Shown in pieces: positions 11,521-23,456 of a stretch of 64,000 nucleotides of DNA. The notes under the pieces are model-generated. The model saw only the letters and a list, made by a program, of their open reading frames with translations, did no database searches and was not told the DNA's origin. Positions within the stretch are counted from its first letter, which is position 1. Every line of letters starts with the position of its first letter. This stretch comes from Monodelphis domestica (taxonomy: Eukaryota; Chordata; Mammalia; Didelphimorphia; Didelphidae). The stretch is taken from NCBI RefSeq assembly GCF_027887165.1, contig NC_077234.1:197523459-197587458 (forward strand), in the 5' to 3' direction. A program made the translations under genes and the position numbers.

Positions 11521-13935
11521 AATAGTAGTAGTCTCTCGGTGATCAAGAATGACTATTGTCTTTGTGCAGTTTCATCTACAGTGTATCCTCATGTGGCTTT
11601 GGAGTCCATAGGCTGAGGCGCACAGTTTGTGGCACATGGGGCAGGGGACTCCAGTTGTTACAGGAGGTGCGGTTGTGGCCTGGTGTCGGCGTTCACGCAC
11701 AGCGGCAAGACGTCGACGTCGCTCATCTTCAAAGGTGGTGGCGGCATGGTGAATGTGGGTTTGCCAGCTGCTTCTGTCAGAGGCAGCGAGTTCTAGTTGC
11801 TTTGGTGTCATGCCAGCCCACTTCAAGTTGGACTTTAGCTGATCCTTGAATCTTTTCTTTGGTCAGCCTTGTTTCCTGAGTTCAGCTGACAGTTCACCAT
11901 AGAATATCTGTCTTGGTATTCGCTGTGGGTCCATGCAGATGACCTGTCCAGACCATCGTAGCTGGGTTTTGAGGACCATGACTTCGATGCTGGTGGAGTT
12001 GGCTCTGTCGAGGACTTCCTGGTTGGTGATTCGGTCCTGCCATCGGATCCTCATGATTGACCGGAGGGAGCGTTGGTGGAATTGCTCCAGCTGTTTCATG
12101 TGCTTCCAGTACAGTGTCCATGTCTCGCAGCCTTACAGGAGCAAGCTGAGGACCACTGCGTTATACACTTTGAGCTTCATCGCAGTACTTACACCGCTGT
12201 GTTGGAGGACTTTGGAGCACAGCCGCCCAAGTGCCTGGCTGGCCTTTTGGATCCTGGCATTGATATCGTGGTCTAGGGACCCGTCGTTGGCGATGGTGCT
12301 GCCCAGGTACTTGAAAGTGTTGACGTTAGAAAGCTGCGTGCTGTCGATTGTAATGCACGGCTGGTTCGTTGGCCTCCCTGGTGCAGGTTGAAACAGCACC
12401 TCTGTTTTGCTGAGGCTGATAGTCAGGCCAAACAGTTTTGTTGTGGTGGAGAACCTGTCCACAATGGTTTGAAGATGATTTTCTTGGTGGGCGATGAGAG
12501 CACAGTCATCTGCAAAGAGAGCTTCCAGGAGGAGTCTCTCTGCTGTCTTTGTTTTTGCAGTCAGGCGGTGAAGGTCGAATAGTGAACCATCCAGCCGATA
12601 TTTGATGTAGATGCCCAGGTCTAGATCCATCACAACATGTCGTAATACTTGGGTGAAAAATAGGTTGAATAGTACCAGAGAGAGGACACAGTCTTGTTTC
12701 ACGCCATTGGAGATGTTGAAGCGACCGGAAGTCTCTCCACCAGATAGGACTTCCCCTGTTATGTTGACATGAAAGAGTTGGATCAGTTTGATGGATTTTG
12801 CTGGGCAACCCAGCTTGCTGAGGATCATCCACAATGCGTCCCTGTTCACTGTGTCGAACGCCTTTGTCAGGTCTATGAAGACAATGTAGAGACTTAGGTT
12901 CTGCTCAAGTCATTTTTCCTGCATTTGCCTCACCGTGAAGACCATGTCGATGGTGCTGAGATCTGGTTGGAAGCCACATTGTGATTCAGGCAGGTTCTGC
13001 TCTGAAACAGATGACAGGAGTCTGTTGAGTATAACACGGATGAGGATCTTTCCAGCAGTGGAGAGTAGTGAGATGCCTCTGTAGTTGTCACAGGCTGCTC
13101 GTGAGCCTTTGTTCTTGTATAGGGCTATGATGGAGGCATCTCTGAGTTTTGGGGGCATGTCTTCCTCTTCCCATATGCTGGTCAGCACTATGTGGAATGC
13201 CTGGAGCACCTTTCCATTGAAGGCCTTGTACACCTCGATTGGGACCCCGTCTTTACCGGGTGCCTTGCCTGCACTCATTTGTTTAATGGCTTTTTGGACT
13301 TCCTCTATTGAAGGAGGGACGTCAAGTTGTTCAATGGTGAGGTTTTGGGGGTCTGGTCAAGGGCGCTTTGGTTGACTGAAGAAGGTCGGTTGAGAAGCTG
13401 ACTAAAGTGTTCTTTCCACCTGTTGCTGATGCCTTTTTTATCTTTTATGAGAGTGTCACGATCAGAGGATAGCAAGGGAGTAGTGTTGGGTTTTAATGGC
13501 CCATAGACAGTGTTGAGGGCACTGAAAAATTGTTTATAGTTTTTCGTATCAGCAAAGCACTGGATTTCTTCTGCCTTTTTTTTCCCACCATCAGTCTTGC
13601 ATCTTCCTGATTTCATGCTGTGCCGTGGCTTGGAGAGACTTGAATCTGTCCCTTTTAGGGGCAGAGTTTGGGTTATTTTGCCACTCCATAAAGGCTTTGT
13701 TCTTTTTGCTCAATAGGTCTTCAATAGCAGTATTGTTCTCGTCGAACCAGTCCTGGTGGTTGAGTTGTTTGGGGCCTAGGACTGCCTTTGATGTTTCCTT
13801 CACTGCGTCTCTGAACTGGTTCCATTTCTCGTTTGAGCTTCCAGTGAGTGGTCCCTTGACAGACAGCTTTTCGTCCAGGCAAGACTGGAATGTTTGCAAA
13901 TAAGATGGATCTCTAAGATGACTCACGTTGTAAGC
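11520..13935 (-). mobile_element. 5'-truncated non-LTR retrotransposon with RT and C-terminal zinc finger
   Basis: About 2.4 kb on the minus strand carry one decayed polyprotein. GC and CpG content are visibly higher than in the flanks, especially at 11570-12900. The endonuclease is missing at the right end, so the copy is 5' truncated. The family is an APE-type non-LTR retrotransposon whose RT resembles elements found in many aquatic animals; I cannot assign a Repbase name with confidence. It is not L1, L2, CR1 or BovB by its motifs. Confidence 0.8.
11572..13926 (-). pseudogene. Broken reverse transcriptase polyprotein of the 11520-13935 element
   Basis: Six overlapping or abutting frame segments, in order from 13926 down to 11572, give a linker region (QDWFDENN, CFADTKNYKQFFSAL, RWKEHFSQLLNRPSS) and then RT. 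RT motifs are SAGKAPGKDGVP, DASIIALYKNKGSR, NYRGISLLSTAGKIL, SQCGFQPDLSTIDMVF, NGVKQDCVLS, the catalytic FADD in LLEALFADDCALIA, KTEVLFQPAPG and FKYLGSTIANDGS. Beyond RT come RWQDRITNQEVLDRA and RQIFYGEL. A C2H2-type finger follows at 11577-11647 with CPMC...H...H spacing C-x2-C-x12-H-x3-H. Frameshifts or stops fall near 13600, 13290, 12880, 12110 and 11840. It is inactive. Confidence 0.8.
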
Positions 13936-14009
13936 GATTTATATTAAACAGTTACTTTTATTTTAAAATGTAAAAGTCAACATTGTCATATACTCCAAAA
14001 ATATTTTTA

Positions 14010-14275
14010 AACTGTTAAAAGATGTTCATGGTATCACTGGCAATCACAAAAAAGTAGGAGTCCATCTAAGTGTCTAACAACAGGGAGAAGGGTTTAAGTT
14101 TTAGCAAATTAATGTAATGGACTACATTGATATAGCCTACACTGAAAAAATAAGATATGAAGAAGAATACAGAGAATTCTGGAAAGACTTTGATAAAAAA
14201 TGAGCCAGGAGAATGGAGAACAGAACTGCTACTATATGAGGGGAAGAAAATGAGAGGACTCACAAATCCCTTTTT
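14010..14275 (+). mobile_element. Diverged L1 3' fragment
   Basis: Degenerate match to the L1 region around 'GTAATGGA...TA..GAATACAGAGAATTCTGGAAAGACTT...GAGAACAGAACTGC'. Fragmentary. Confidence 0.45.
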
Positions 14276-14324
14276 GACTCAAGTGATTGAAAAATTATAT
14301 TAACACTTTGTATGTTGAAATTAT

Positions 14325-14510
14325 TTTTAAACCCTTACCTCTGTCTTAGAATCAGTATTGTGTATGAGTTCCAAAGCAGAAGTGTGGTAAGAGCTAAGGG
14401 ATGGGGATTAAGTGACATGCCTAGGGTCATACATCTAGGAAATGTCTGAGGCCAGATTTGAACCTAGGAAATCCTGGCTCTCAATCTACTGAGTCACCCA
14501 GCTGCCCCTT
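14325..14510 (-). repeat. SINE1_MD-like SINE
   Basis: AAACCCTTACCTCTGTCTTAG...CTACTGAGTCACCCAGCTGCCCC. Confidence 0.8.
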
Positions 14511-14619
14511 GTATGTTGAAATTAATGTGAGATGCCACTAAGCAAATCTGGATGCACTAATACTTAATGTTTTGTTATTAATAAAACAATGCTGAATTTA
14601 AAAAAAATTAAAAAAGCTA

Positions 14620-15065
14620 TGTACAATGTTCCATGCTCAGCATCCATACCCCAGTAAACTGCCTCAAAGAGATGGGCTAAACCAGGTTGAGGATAATCTG
14701 TAGCCCTCAAGCCCATTGGGGAGTTCGAGGGACATCTATGTTTAGCGTGTGAAGACTCCCCTAGCAGATTGGGCAGATGAGAACACTTTGTTCAAATAGT
14801 CAAAAAGATGGCAAAAGCGGGAGCTGTGGAGGGTTTAGAGCTTACTCAGACATTGTAGACGCCAAGGTCATTGACTTCATCACAAGGCTATCACCAGTGA
14901 GCCTGACTGTTGTCTGGCCTTTGGACTTCAATGACTCTGGAAGCAAGAGTGAAGCTGATGATTTTGTGTAACTCTGCCTCACTTAAATCCAATTCACACA
15001 CAAGTCAAGACACCAGCCACAGTAGTCATTGGTCCTCTTTGAAATAAAGATTAAAAAATCAACAA
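14620..15065 (+). mobile_element. RTE-type SINE
   Basis: Contains AACCAGGTTGAGGATAATC, AAGCCCATTGGGGAGTTC, GAGCCTGACTGTTGTCTGGC, ACTTCAATGACTCTGGAAG and a tail GTCCTCTTTGAAATAAAGATT then AACAACAA. Ends directly at a short A-rich tail. The 64-codon ORF in it is not a gene. Confidence 0.6.
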
Positions 15066-15414
15066 CAATAATGTTCCCCTGCAGTCTGGAGTCCCTACTT
15101 GGTAAACCTGAGTCTCTAACTCCAAGTTCAGTGCTTGGTCATAGGTCAAAAGAATAAGTACCAGATCTGAGATGGCAATCTGAATTTTATTCCTTCATTG
15201 GAACTCATTTCAAATACTCCATTATGTAGCTCCTATATTTCAAAACAGCCATGATCTCACCAAGGGAAATCAGCAATGCCTTCACCTTCGCATATGACAA
15301 CATTCAGCATTTTGGTCTTTATTTTCCTGGCTTTTTTCAAGGCTCACCTCGTCTCATTTTCTATGCCTTTCTCCCTTCCCCCAGTTGTTAAATCCTTCTC
15401 ATTTAAAACAAAAC

Positions 15415-15615
15415 AAAACAAAAACCTTCCCTTTTGTCTTAGAAAAAATACAAATATTGGTTCCAAGAAAGAAGAGAGATCAGGGCTAGGCAGTTGAGGT
15501 TAAGTGACTTGCCTAGGGTCATACAGCTAGGAAATGTCTAAGATCAGGTTTTAAACCCAGGTCCTCTGAACTTTGGGCCTGACTCTCTATCCACTGAGAC
15601 ACCTAACTGCCCTTT
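15415..15615 (-). repeat. SINE1_MD-like SINE
   Basis: CCTTCCCTTTTGTCTTAG, TTAAGTGACTTGCCTAGGG, CACTGAGACACCTAACTGCCC. Confidence 0.8.
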
Positions 15616-15629
15616 ATACCTTCTACTTC

Positions 15630-15815
15630 TAAGATTACTTTCTCTATTCTCTGTAGATTCCTCATCTTTTCTAGTTATTTATATGCTATCTCTCCCATAA
15701 AATGTAAGCTCCTTGAGTGTGAAGACTGTTTCCCTTTTGTCATTGTACTCAGAACTTTTTGCACAGTGCCTGGTACATGGTAAGAACTTGATTAATTCTC
15801 AGTAACTGACTGAAT
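15630..15815 (+). mobile_element. L2 3' fragment
   Basis: AATGTAAGCTCCTTGAGTGTGAAGACTG followed by CACAGTGCCTGGTACATGGTAAGAACTT, the typical L2 end. Confidence 0.65.
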
Positions 15816-16320
15816 ATCTGAGGTTCTGTCCCTGGCCACCTTTTCAAAATGAATGAGACTACTCTTCTCACAACTGGCTCCCAGTGCTGTCCCTCCACTT
15901 CAACTACACACAAATGACCACACCTTTGTTCAGTGTTCCACTTCTTTTCATTAACTCTAAAATGTCTTCATCTGATCCAATATGACATCTTTCCATCTTA
16001 ACCTCTGCCTTACAATCCCTAATTCCTTATCTCTCCCTGACCCCCAATCCCTCTGCCTTTCATTTCTTTGCCAGACCACCCCTACAGTGGCTATTCTCTT
16101 CCACACTGACCCATGGATGAAATAGTCCAGCTCTACACTCCCAGTCTCTTGCCCACTTATCCTATATCTGACCATGCCAAATCCCAAACTTAGAGGACTC
16201 CCACATCTCTGCCAAGGCTCCTATTCAAGTGCTATTGAATGGTGCTAGAGAAAATTCGGAAACCATATTGAATGGGCTCAAAACTCATTTATGTCATATA
16301 ATTTACACTTGTTATGCAAG
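15815..16320. other. No gene recognised
   Basis: No ORF with recognisable domains; the CTTCATCTGATCC...CCTCTGCC stretch may be old LINE sequence. Confidence 0.5.
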
Positions 16321-16440
16321 CATTTTTCTGAGACAAACACAGTTAAGTGACTTGCTCAGGGTCAAATAGCAAGTAAGTGTCTGAGGATGAATTTGAACTC
16401 AGGAAGATGAGTCTTTGCCCCCTAGCTTCCCGTATCGCCT
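16320..16440 (-). repeat. MAR1/MIR-type SINE fragment
   Basis: AGTTAAGTGACTTGCTCAGGG and TTTGAACTCAGGAAGATGAG. A similar fragment lies at 16640-16760. Confidence 0.6.
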
Positions 16441-16639
16441 ACATTGGGCTCTCAATGACCTTGATGTTTTATCTACTTACACTTAAAATGCTTTCTAAGC
16501 TCAAAATGTCACCCATAAACATGGAAATGCATTGTGATAGGGATACAGCAATTTCATTGGCACAAGGAATTTCCAGGTTAGGAAATCCCCCCTACCAATG
16601 CAGGTCACACTTTCTTTGCCACTCATAGTCTCAAAAAAT

Positions 16640-16765
16640 TGCCTAGAATACTGAGAAGTTAAGTGATTTTCTTGGGTCACAGAGCCAAAATGCAGCAGAA
16701 CCAGAATTTGAACCCATGTCTTTTTAGCTCCACAACCATCTCTTGATCTACAATGCCAGCTGCTC
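16640..16765 (-). repeat. MIR-type SINE fragment
   Basis: GAAGTTAAGTGATTTTCTTGGG, CAGAATTTGAACCCATGTC. Confidence 0.5.
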
Positions 16766-17165
16766 CACTGGATGTGTTTATTGGAGGAGACAATACAAAC
16801 TTTAATGGCTCTGAACTTGGCAACGGTTTTTAGAAAAATATGATCAAAATTGTGGGATGGGATTTTTTTTCTGCCTCTGAACAGAGTCCAAAAGAAACAC
16901 TTGCAAAGTCGAACACAATGCCCAGCAGGGCTACATAGACACAGTCCTTGGATTCATGAGACAAAAACAACAGTATCACTTTATTACCAGTGTGTTTGTT
17001 GAACATTGCCAGGAAACTGTAGACAAGTAATTTCTGGAAAGGCTTCTTAAGTTTCTTACAGCTCCTTGGAGACCCACATCATATACTTTCCAGATATTTT
17101 CTCAGCAAAGAGGATAATAAGGTCATCTCTCCCTATGTAATTGCTGCTATTCAGTCGCTACTAGA
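16765..17165. other. No gene recognised
   Basis: Unique-looking sequence with no ORF, flanked by SINEs. Confidence 0.5.
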
Positions 17166-17335
17166 GGCAGCTGGATAGCACAGCCAGGCCTGAATTTGGG
17201 GAAGATCTGGGTTCAAATGTGGCCTCAGACACTTTCTAGCTGTGTGACTTAACCCTGATTGTCTAGGTCACGTCAATCTTCTATCCTGGAATTGATGCTA
17301 AGATAGAAAATAGAGGTTTTAAAAAAGAAAAAAAT
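17165..17335 (+). repeat. SINE1_MD-like SINE
   Basis: GAGGCAGCTGGATAGCACAG, GGCCTCAGACACTTTCTAGC, AGATAGAAAATAGAGGTTTTAAA. Confidence 0.78.
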
Positions 17336-17379
17336 ATATCTACTAGAATCAGCTAGGTGTAGATAGAGTACTGGACCTA

Positions 17380-17875
17380 GAGTGTATTAAGGAAAAGAAA
17401 AGCCTGCATTTTGATTGACAGAACCGCATGGGACCCTGGGTCGAGATTCCAAGCAAGGAGATTGGGGGAGGCTTGTCCCCACTGAACAACAGTTTTTCCT
17501 TCTGGGGCAGAAGTAAAAGCTATAAGTGTGGCCACACAAAGACACCACTGATCCTTGGAAGACATCAGCTGCGGAGAGGGACTACTTCAGCCAGAATGCA
17601 GGTCAGCTGCACTGGGGAGTAGAAGGGAGATTCATCTCCTTGGCTGGGAGCTGTTGTCTTTCCTTTTTGGACTCAACTTTGTGAGATATTATTTATGTGG
17701 GACTTAACTTATTTAGCTTGGGAAGTTAGCCAATAGGATAGTTATTAGGGAAAATTAGTTTTGGGGATACGATTTAGAAATTTCCCTTCTCCTTGTTACT
17801 CTCATTCCTATCCCATTTCCCGATTAATAAACTCAAAATATTTATATGTTTACCTCTTGTTTCTTTCCCCTTAAA
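17380..17875 (+). mobile_element. Candidate solo LTR or other unclassified element
   Basis: A unique-looking 500-bp block between two SINEs has an AATAAA (17827-17832) followed by a T/C-rich tail, and no coding potential. Its layout resembles an LTR with R/U5, but no second copy is present in this window. Low confidence. Confidence 0.25.
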
Positions 17876-17884
17876 CATCCCATA

Positions 17885-18075
17885 GTAACAAGAGTCAGGA
17901 AGTCCTGAATTCAAGTTGGACCTCAGACACCTACTTACCTCTGTGACCCTGAGAAAGTCACTTTACCTCTATTTTCTCAATTGTAAAATCAGCATGATGT
18001 AAGGATCAAATGAGATGATATTTGTAATATCTTTAGCATAGTGCCTGGCACAGAGTAGGTGATTAGTCATGATAT
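17885..18075 (+). repeat. MIR/MAR1-type SINE
   Basis: AGGAAGTCCTGAATTCAAG, GACCTCAGACACCTACTTACC, AGCATAGTGCCTGGCACAGAGTAGG. Confidence 0.65.
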
Positions 18076-18279
18076 AAAGATATATACATGTATATATCAC
18101 TGATAGCTGGTAAATAATTTCTATATGGTTCTAGAGTCACTTTGAAAAATTCCAGATTTATCATGCCCAAAGAGTTATAAAACTGGGTATATGTTTGGAT
18201 CCATCAGTGCCACTACTCGGCTTTCTTCCTCCGGTGATCAGGAGACCCAGAAAAGAACCTGTGTGCTCTAAAATATTTA

Positions 18280-18665
18280 GAACGGCTCTCCTTGTGAGGA
18301 CAAAGAAGTGGAAGTTGAACAATTGTGGCAAACGATTATAATGGAATACTACAGCACTCGATGAAAGGATGAGGAGGTTAATTCTTTAAAACCATGGAAA
18401 GACCTACATGAAATTAAGAAGAATGGAATGAACAGAACCGAGAGAGCATTATACACAGCAACAGAAATACTGTTTGAAGAATGATTTGTCTGTGTCCACC
18501 TCCAGAGAAAGAACTGATAAAGAGAAATAAGACATAGTTTACATATATGTGTCTATATAAGATATAAAATGTCTTTTGGTCAAATGATGCCTTCTCTAGT
18601 GCAAGCAGGGGAAGGAAGGAAGGAATTATGATGTAACAAACAAAGAAAGAAAGAACTTTAACATT
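18280..18665 (+). mobile_element. Diverged L1 3' fragment
   Basis: Shows the L1 3' order AATTGTGGCAAACGATTATAATGGAATACTAC, GGAAAGACCTACATGAA, GAACAGAACCGAGAGAGCATT, CCACCTCCAGAGAAAGAACTG. Short ORFs here are not genes. Confidence 0.7.
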
Positions 18666-18909
18666 TAAGGAAAAGGAAAATTATAGATCCAACATTGCCT
18701 ATTTGCTCTGAATCTCATCTGGAAAGAAAAAGGAGAAACTCCCCCCTCCCCCCCCCCCCCGCCATGTGGGACAACAAAGTCATCTTGACTTCTATGATGA
18801 TGACACCAAAATAACCTTTTAGTAGCATGCCCGATGGAGGAACAGCTAGATGGCATAGGATGACAGTCAGGTCAGGATCCCAAAAGATCTAAACTATCTA
18901 AACTAGAAC

Positions 18910-19235
18910 ATTTGATGGAATCTAAAATGAAATTCAATAGATGTGGATGTAATACATGACCTTCCAGCTTCCACTTGAAGACCTCCATTGAGGGAGAACC
19001 CAGTCCTCCTTTGGCAACCCAGTCCACTTTGGAACAGCTGACCATTAGGAGATATTTTCCAACATGAATTATAAATTAGATTCTTTGGATCTTCCACCCA
19101 CTGTCCTTGGTTCTGCCCTGTGGTGTCAAACAGAATAAGTCAAAAATCCCTGTTCCGTCAGGTTCCCCTTTCAAATACTTGACAGCAATCCTCTTGTTTA
19201 CCTTATCTTCTGTTCCCCAGGCCAAACACCTCCTG
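18910..19235 (-). mobile_element. CR1/L3-type LINE fragment
   Basis: The block contains CACTTTGGAACAGCTGACC, TCCACCCACTGTCCTTGG, CAAATACTTGACAGCAA and CAGGCCAAACACC, the usual order of the CR1/L3 3' region on the minus strand. Confidence 0.65.
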
Positions 19236-19317
19236 GTGCTTCATTTTCATGTGGCATGCAAATGATAATCAAGATAAACTTGTTGCATTTAATTGAAATT
19301 GAAAATTTTAGGCTCAG

Positions 19318-19520
19318 GGGATGGGGAGGTGGTTCAGTGGACAAAGCTGCAGGCCTGAAGTCAAGAGGACCTGGGTTCAATTCTGATTTCAGATATTTCC
19401 TAGCTGTGTGACCCTGGGCAAGTCACTTAACCCCCAAGTCCTTAATGCTCTTCTGCCTTGGAACCAATATACAATACTGATTTTAAGATAGAAGGTAAGG
19501 GCTTTTTAAAAAAAAGAAAA
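19318..19520 (+). repeat. SINE1_MD-like SINE
   Basis: GGTGGTTCAGTGGACAAAG, CTAGCTGTGTGACCCTGGGC, TTGGAACCAATATACAATAC, TAGAAGGTAAGGGCTTTTTAAA. Confidence 0.82.
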
Positions 19521-19634
19521 GAAAATGTAGGCACAGTCACCATGGCCTGGTATTCTTCTAAAAAAAGTGTCTGTAAAACTAAGCATTCTTTAGCCTACAA
19601 TAACTTGTTTTTGTCATGATAGTGACAATTTCAC

Positions 19635-19875
19635 TACAGGCATCTCAGTGGCACAGTAAATACAGCACAGGATCTAGAGTCAGAAAGTTGTGAATTCAAA
19701 TCCAAACTCAGGAACTTAGTAGCTATAGGACCCCTGGACAAATCAGGTAGCCTCTCTCTGCCTCAGTTTCTGCAACTATAAAATGGGAATACTAATAGCA
19801 CCTACTTCTAGAGTTGTTATATCAGATGAAGTAATATGTGTGAAGCTCTTCAATGTCAAACACACAGAAGTATTT
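19635..19875 (+). repeat. MIR/MAR1-type SINE
   Basis: CATCTCAGTGGCACAGTAAATA, GGATCTAGAGTCAGAAAG, CCTCAGTTTCTGCAACTATAAAATGG. Confidence 0.7.
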
Positions 19876-20439
19876 AAGAAATGATAGTTTCTATCTTCTT
19901 AATGAGGATTATTATCCAGGTATCCCTGCCACATCTCCATTTGCCCCACAGAAGTTTTCCTTTATCACAGGTTGGCATAAGAAATTAAATTAAATGGGGA
20001 TTTTTAGGAGATTTACTAAAGCTACAAGTGACATACAACAGATGACCCAGAAAACGTTTAGAAACTCAGAATGTATACTTGACCCAAAATTTACAGACGA
20101 GTACTGTAAACTCAATAAAAGGAAAAGAAAAAATTCATTCTTCTCTGGTACGAAAAGAGGGCCAAAAATTTTTACATGGATTATCCAGATTATGGGGGCA
20201 CCAAGCCCTTAACCTCAAGATGTGAAAGGGATAACTGTACTTCTTGTTTCAAATATTAGTTTTTCCTTTCTGGAATTCCTAGTCATCCATTCTAGCCAGC
20301 TGTTTCTGTTTTGCTTAGCAACCCACCTTTTTCCATTTGGCTTATGTTTGGTCTGTTACTCTGGATGGTCTACTTCTGGCTCCATCCCTGTATTCCTGTT
20401 TACTCTTTGCAAACTTGAAACATGAACTAGTCTTCCCAG

Positions 20440-20605
20440 CAGTGAAGTAACACAGGAGATAGAGAGCCACACTGGACCTTCAAATCTGCCCTCCGATCCT
20501 TCCTAGCTGTGTGACCTTGGGCAAGTCACTTGCCCCTGTTTGCCTAGGCTTTACCCTTCTGTTTTAGAGCAGTTCCTAAGAAAGAAAGCAAGGGTTAAAA
20601 AAATG
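20440..20605 (+). repeat. SINE1_MD-like SINE
   Basis: GTGACCTTGGGCAAGTCACTT, CTTCTGTTTTAGAGCAGTTCC, AAGGGTTAAAAA. Confidence 0.7.
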
Positions 20606-21310
20606 AACTAGCCTTCCACCATAACTCCCTTTTGATCCCATCCATGGCCATAATACTGACCATTGTTTGACATTGTCCTACAAATGTGATACAGGCATAA
20701 GGAATTAACCAGATAACTCTGGCATTTGATGACTAAATAGCCACATATTTGTGATTTGCACACTGTTCTTACCTCAAATTCAGTTTTTACCAACAAAATC
20801 TAAGGTAATACAGAGAATAGTCCACTGGACAATAGATTGATTCCTCCACCCTCATGAGAAGGGAGTGCCTCAGTGAGGATAAATTCATGCGGGTGGCAAA
20901 CAGCCAAATTTGTGGACAATCTTTCATTACACAGCGGGGCCAGGTCTGCACCAAAAGCTTCCTGTAGCCCTAAAAAGATACTACTATGAGATTAAAATTA
21001 ATATCCAATAACTTAATCCCACACTACCCATAGGAAACCCATTTTTGTCGCCCAAAGAAATATGTCAGTCTTACACTCTGGCTGTATAATCAACCTTCCC
21101 CTTGCCTAACCCTCTACCCCCAACCTAAGAGACCCAGAAAACTCACATAGAAGGATATGGAAATGCTGGCTTTCCAATATATTGTGACCACTTCTTCGTA
21201 GGTGAGGGAGCCTGCCTTTATTTCTCTGATTATCTAATGATCACATTTCTCTAGGTCAACATACTTTCCCAGTTCTCTAAACGTGCTTCCTTTGTAAACA
21301 AAGTTATTAA
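20605..21310. other. No gene recognised
   Basis: Intergenic; a small CG-containing block at 20885-20960 is the only notable composition change. Confidence 0.55.
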
Positions 21311-21430
21311 ATAGAAGCTGATAGGTGGCACAGGAAGACCTGGGTTCAAATCTTATTGCAGGATATAATCTTATTACATCCTAACTGTGTGATCTTGGAC
21401 AAGTCTACACCTAAGTGGCCCCAATCTTGC
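21310..21430 (+). repeat. Truncated CORE-SINE
   Basis: GATAGGTGGCACAGGAAGACCTGGGTTCAAATC, TGTGATCTTGGACAAGTC. Confidence 0.55.
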
Positions 21431-21869
21431 TTTATTTTGTCCCTCACATCTTCCCCAAATCAGCAGGTTCATATCTAATGCCAATCATTTCCTATTTGTC
21501 AATTATAGAGCCATAATGAAATCAACACTGCCATTGTTTTTAGAAAGAGTATTTCAATTCCTCATGACTCTATTCACTATCCTTATGACTTTCCAAACCA
21601 AAATGTCCCTTCCTAAGCAAAAATGTACCATTAAATGTTTAACAACTGCCTCTTGGGGAAGTAAAGGGGAGGGAGGGGGAGAAAATGTACTCCCCAAACA
21701 CTTTTAGGTTTAATATGCATTAACATTTTCTCTACCACTTCTTTAAGTCTGGGCAATCAACAAAATAATTCATTAAACCCTGCATAGCATTTATGGATTT
21801 TGAAGTCTTAAATGCTCACATTGAAAATTTAATAACCAGTTCACAGTTTTTCTGAACTGGTCCTAGCCA

Positions 21870-21960
21870 CTGCCAACCTCTTCTATTATTCCCCAAATGT
21901 ATTGTCTTCCCCTAGAATATAAGCTCCTTAAGAGCAAGGACTGTTCATTTTTGGAATTTT
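21870..21960 (+). mobile_element. L2 3' fragment
   Basis: CCTAGAATATAAGCTCCTTAAGAGCAAGGACTG. Short and diverged; the AT-rich tract follows. Confidence 0.5.
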
Positions 21961-22310
21961 ATTTTGTTATATTACATATAAATATAACATGTATTATATG
22001 TAATAATAAATGCACAACTATAATATAACATAAAATAAAGCATATTTTATATTCTATATCATGAATATATTGTGCATAATATATATTTATATGTAGTATA
22101 ATGTATAATATGTATATTTGTATATATAATATAATGTTTGTATATATAATATAATATTTATATATATAATATTTCTCAACTATATAAATGCAGAGTATAT
22201 AATAAACATGTAAGCGTATATAAATGTGACACATCTAAATAAAATCTATTGTAATATATATCATATGATATACATAAAATATATTTTACGTTTGCATATA
22301 TATCAGGAGT
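21960..22310. repeat. AT-rich low-complexity tract
   Basis: Dominated by TATATAATATAAT- and TGTATA-type units; three near-repeats of GTATATATAATATAAT occur around 22118-22170. No gene. Confidence 0.9.
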
Positions 22311-22469
22311 CAATGGGGAGATGCACTTTTTGGAGTTCCTAAGAACAAAAAATATATAAAGGTCAACAGATTGACTGGAGCCTGTGATGCATGACCCAGA
22401 TAGTAATAATACAGTACAGTAAATGAAAAGCAGATTCTGACAATGATCGCTTGTTAGGTATGGCTTTGT

Positions 22470-22650
22470 TTTCAACTCTTACTTTCTGTCACAGTAAAAA
22501 CTCTAAGACAGAAGAGCGTCAAGGTCTAAGGCAATGGGGATTAAGAAACTTACCCAGGATCACATAACTAGAAAGTATCTGGAGTCAAATTTGAACCTGG
22601 TCCTCCAGATCCAGGCCTGACACTCTCTCCACTGTGCTACCTAGCCACTC
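22470..22650 (-). repeat. SINE1_MD-like SINE
   Basis: CTCTTACTTTCTGTCACAG, GGGGATTAAGAAACTTACCC, CCACTGTGCTACCTAGCCACTC. Confidence 0.75.
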
Positions 22651-23039
22651 AGAGCATGACTTCTTTTTAAACCCCTTCCAACCTGAAATCCTGTTACTCT
22701 ACGTGCCCAACCCTCTGTGTGTCCATGTTCCACATCCAAAACCAGTCAATGAAAATAAAATCTCCAATCTCTAAATTGTCCATTGGAGACATTAATGAAG
22801 AGGTCTGAGTAAATTGATGTTTACAGGAAAGGAACGGAAATAAAATCTTTCTTAGTGAAAAAAAATAGGTTGATTTTTCTGATTATACATTAAGGAAAAG
22901 CAACATTTTCCACTGAAGGAATCAGGGTGAGAAGGGGTGAGAAAGATATTCGTGAGTCATCTCCTTTATCTATTACTCCGGGTGAGGATTTATTAAGAAG
23001 TAAGTTTTCCAGATAACAAAAAATTTCCCCATGATGCAC

Positions 23040-23456
23040 AAAAATGTTTCTTTTTCAACCATTTTGACTGAAATATTTCTATTTTTCCAAATCTCCTCCA
23101 ACATTTGTCATTTTGCCCTCTTATCATTTTAACCAATCTGGTACATGTAAAATAATCTCAGAGCTGTTTTGATTTACATTGCTCTAATTAATAATGATTA
23201 AGAGTATTTTTTATATAGTTATATATAGCTTAGATTTCTTTATCCAAAAATTATCTGTTCATGTCTTCTGATATTTTTTTTATAATTGAGGAATGGCTAA
23301 CATTTGTATATGTATGACAAAGTTCCCTATATATTTTGAAAATTAAATCTCTATCCAAGAAACCATCCACAAAAATTTTTTTCAATTGATTGCTTTCCTT
23401 CTTATCTTGACCACATTAGTTTTTTACATACAACTTTTCAATTTAATGTATTAAAA
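23040..23456 (-). mobile_element. Older L1 ORF2 / 3' fragment, inverted
   Basis: A second, more diverged L1 subfamily in the same orientation as the next entry. It has the CTGTTTTGATTTACATTGCTCT and AATTGAGGAATGGCTAAC blocks that are antisense to the ORF2 C-terminus. It abuts the younger fragment at about 23456. Confidence 0.65.

Noticed and set aside
12133..12849. 238-codon minus ORF as a host gene
   Set aside because: It is the RT palm region of a decayed retrotransposon.
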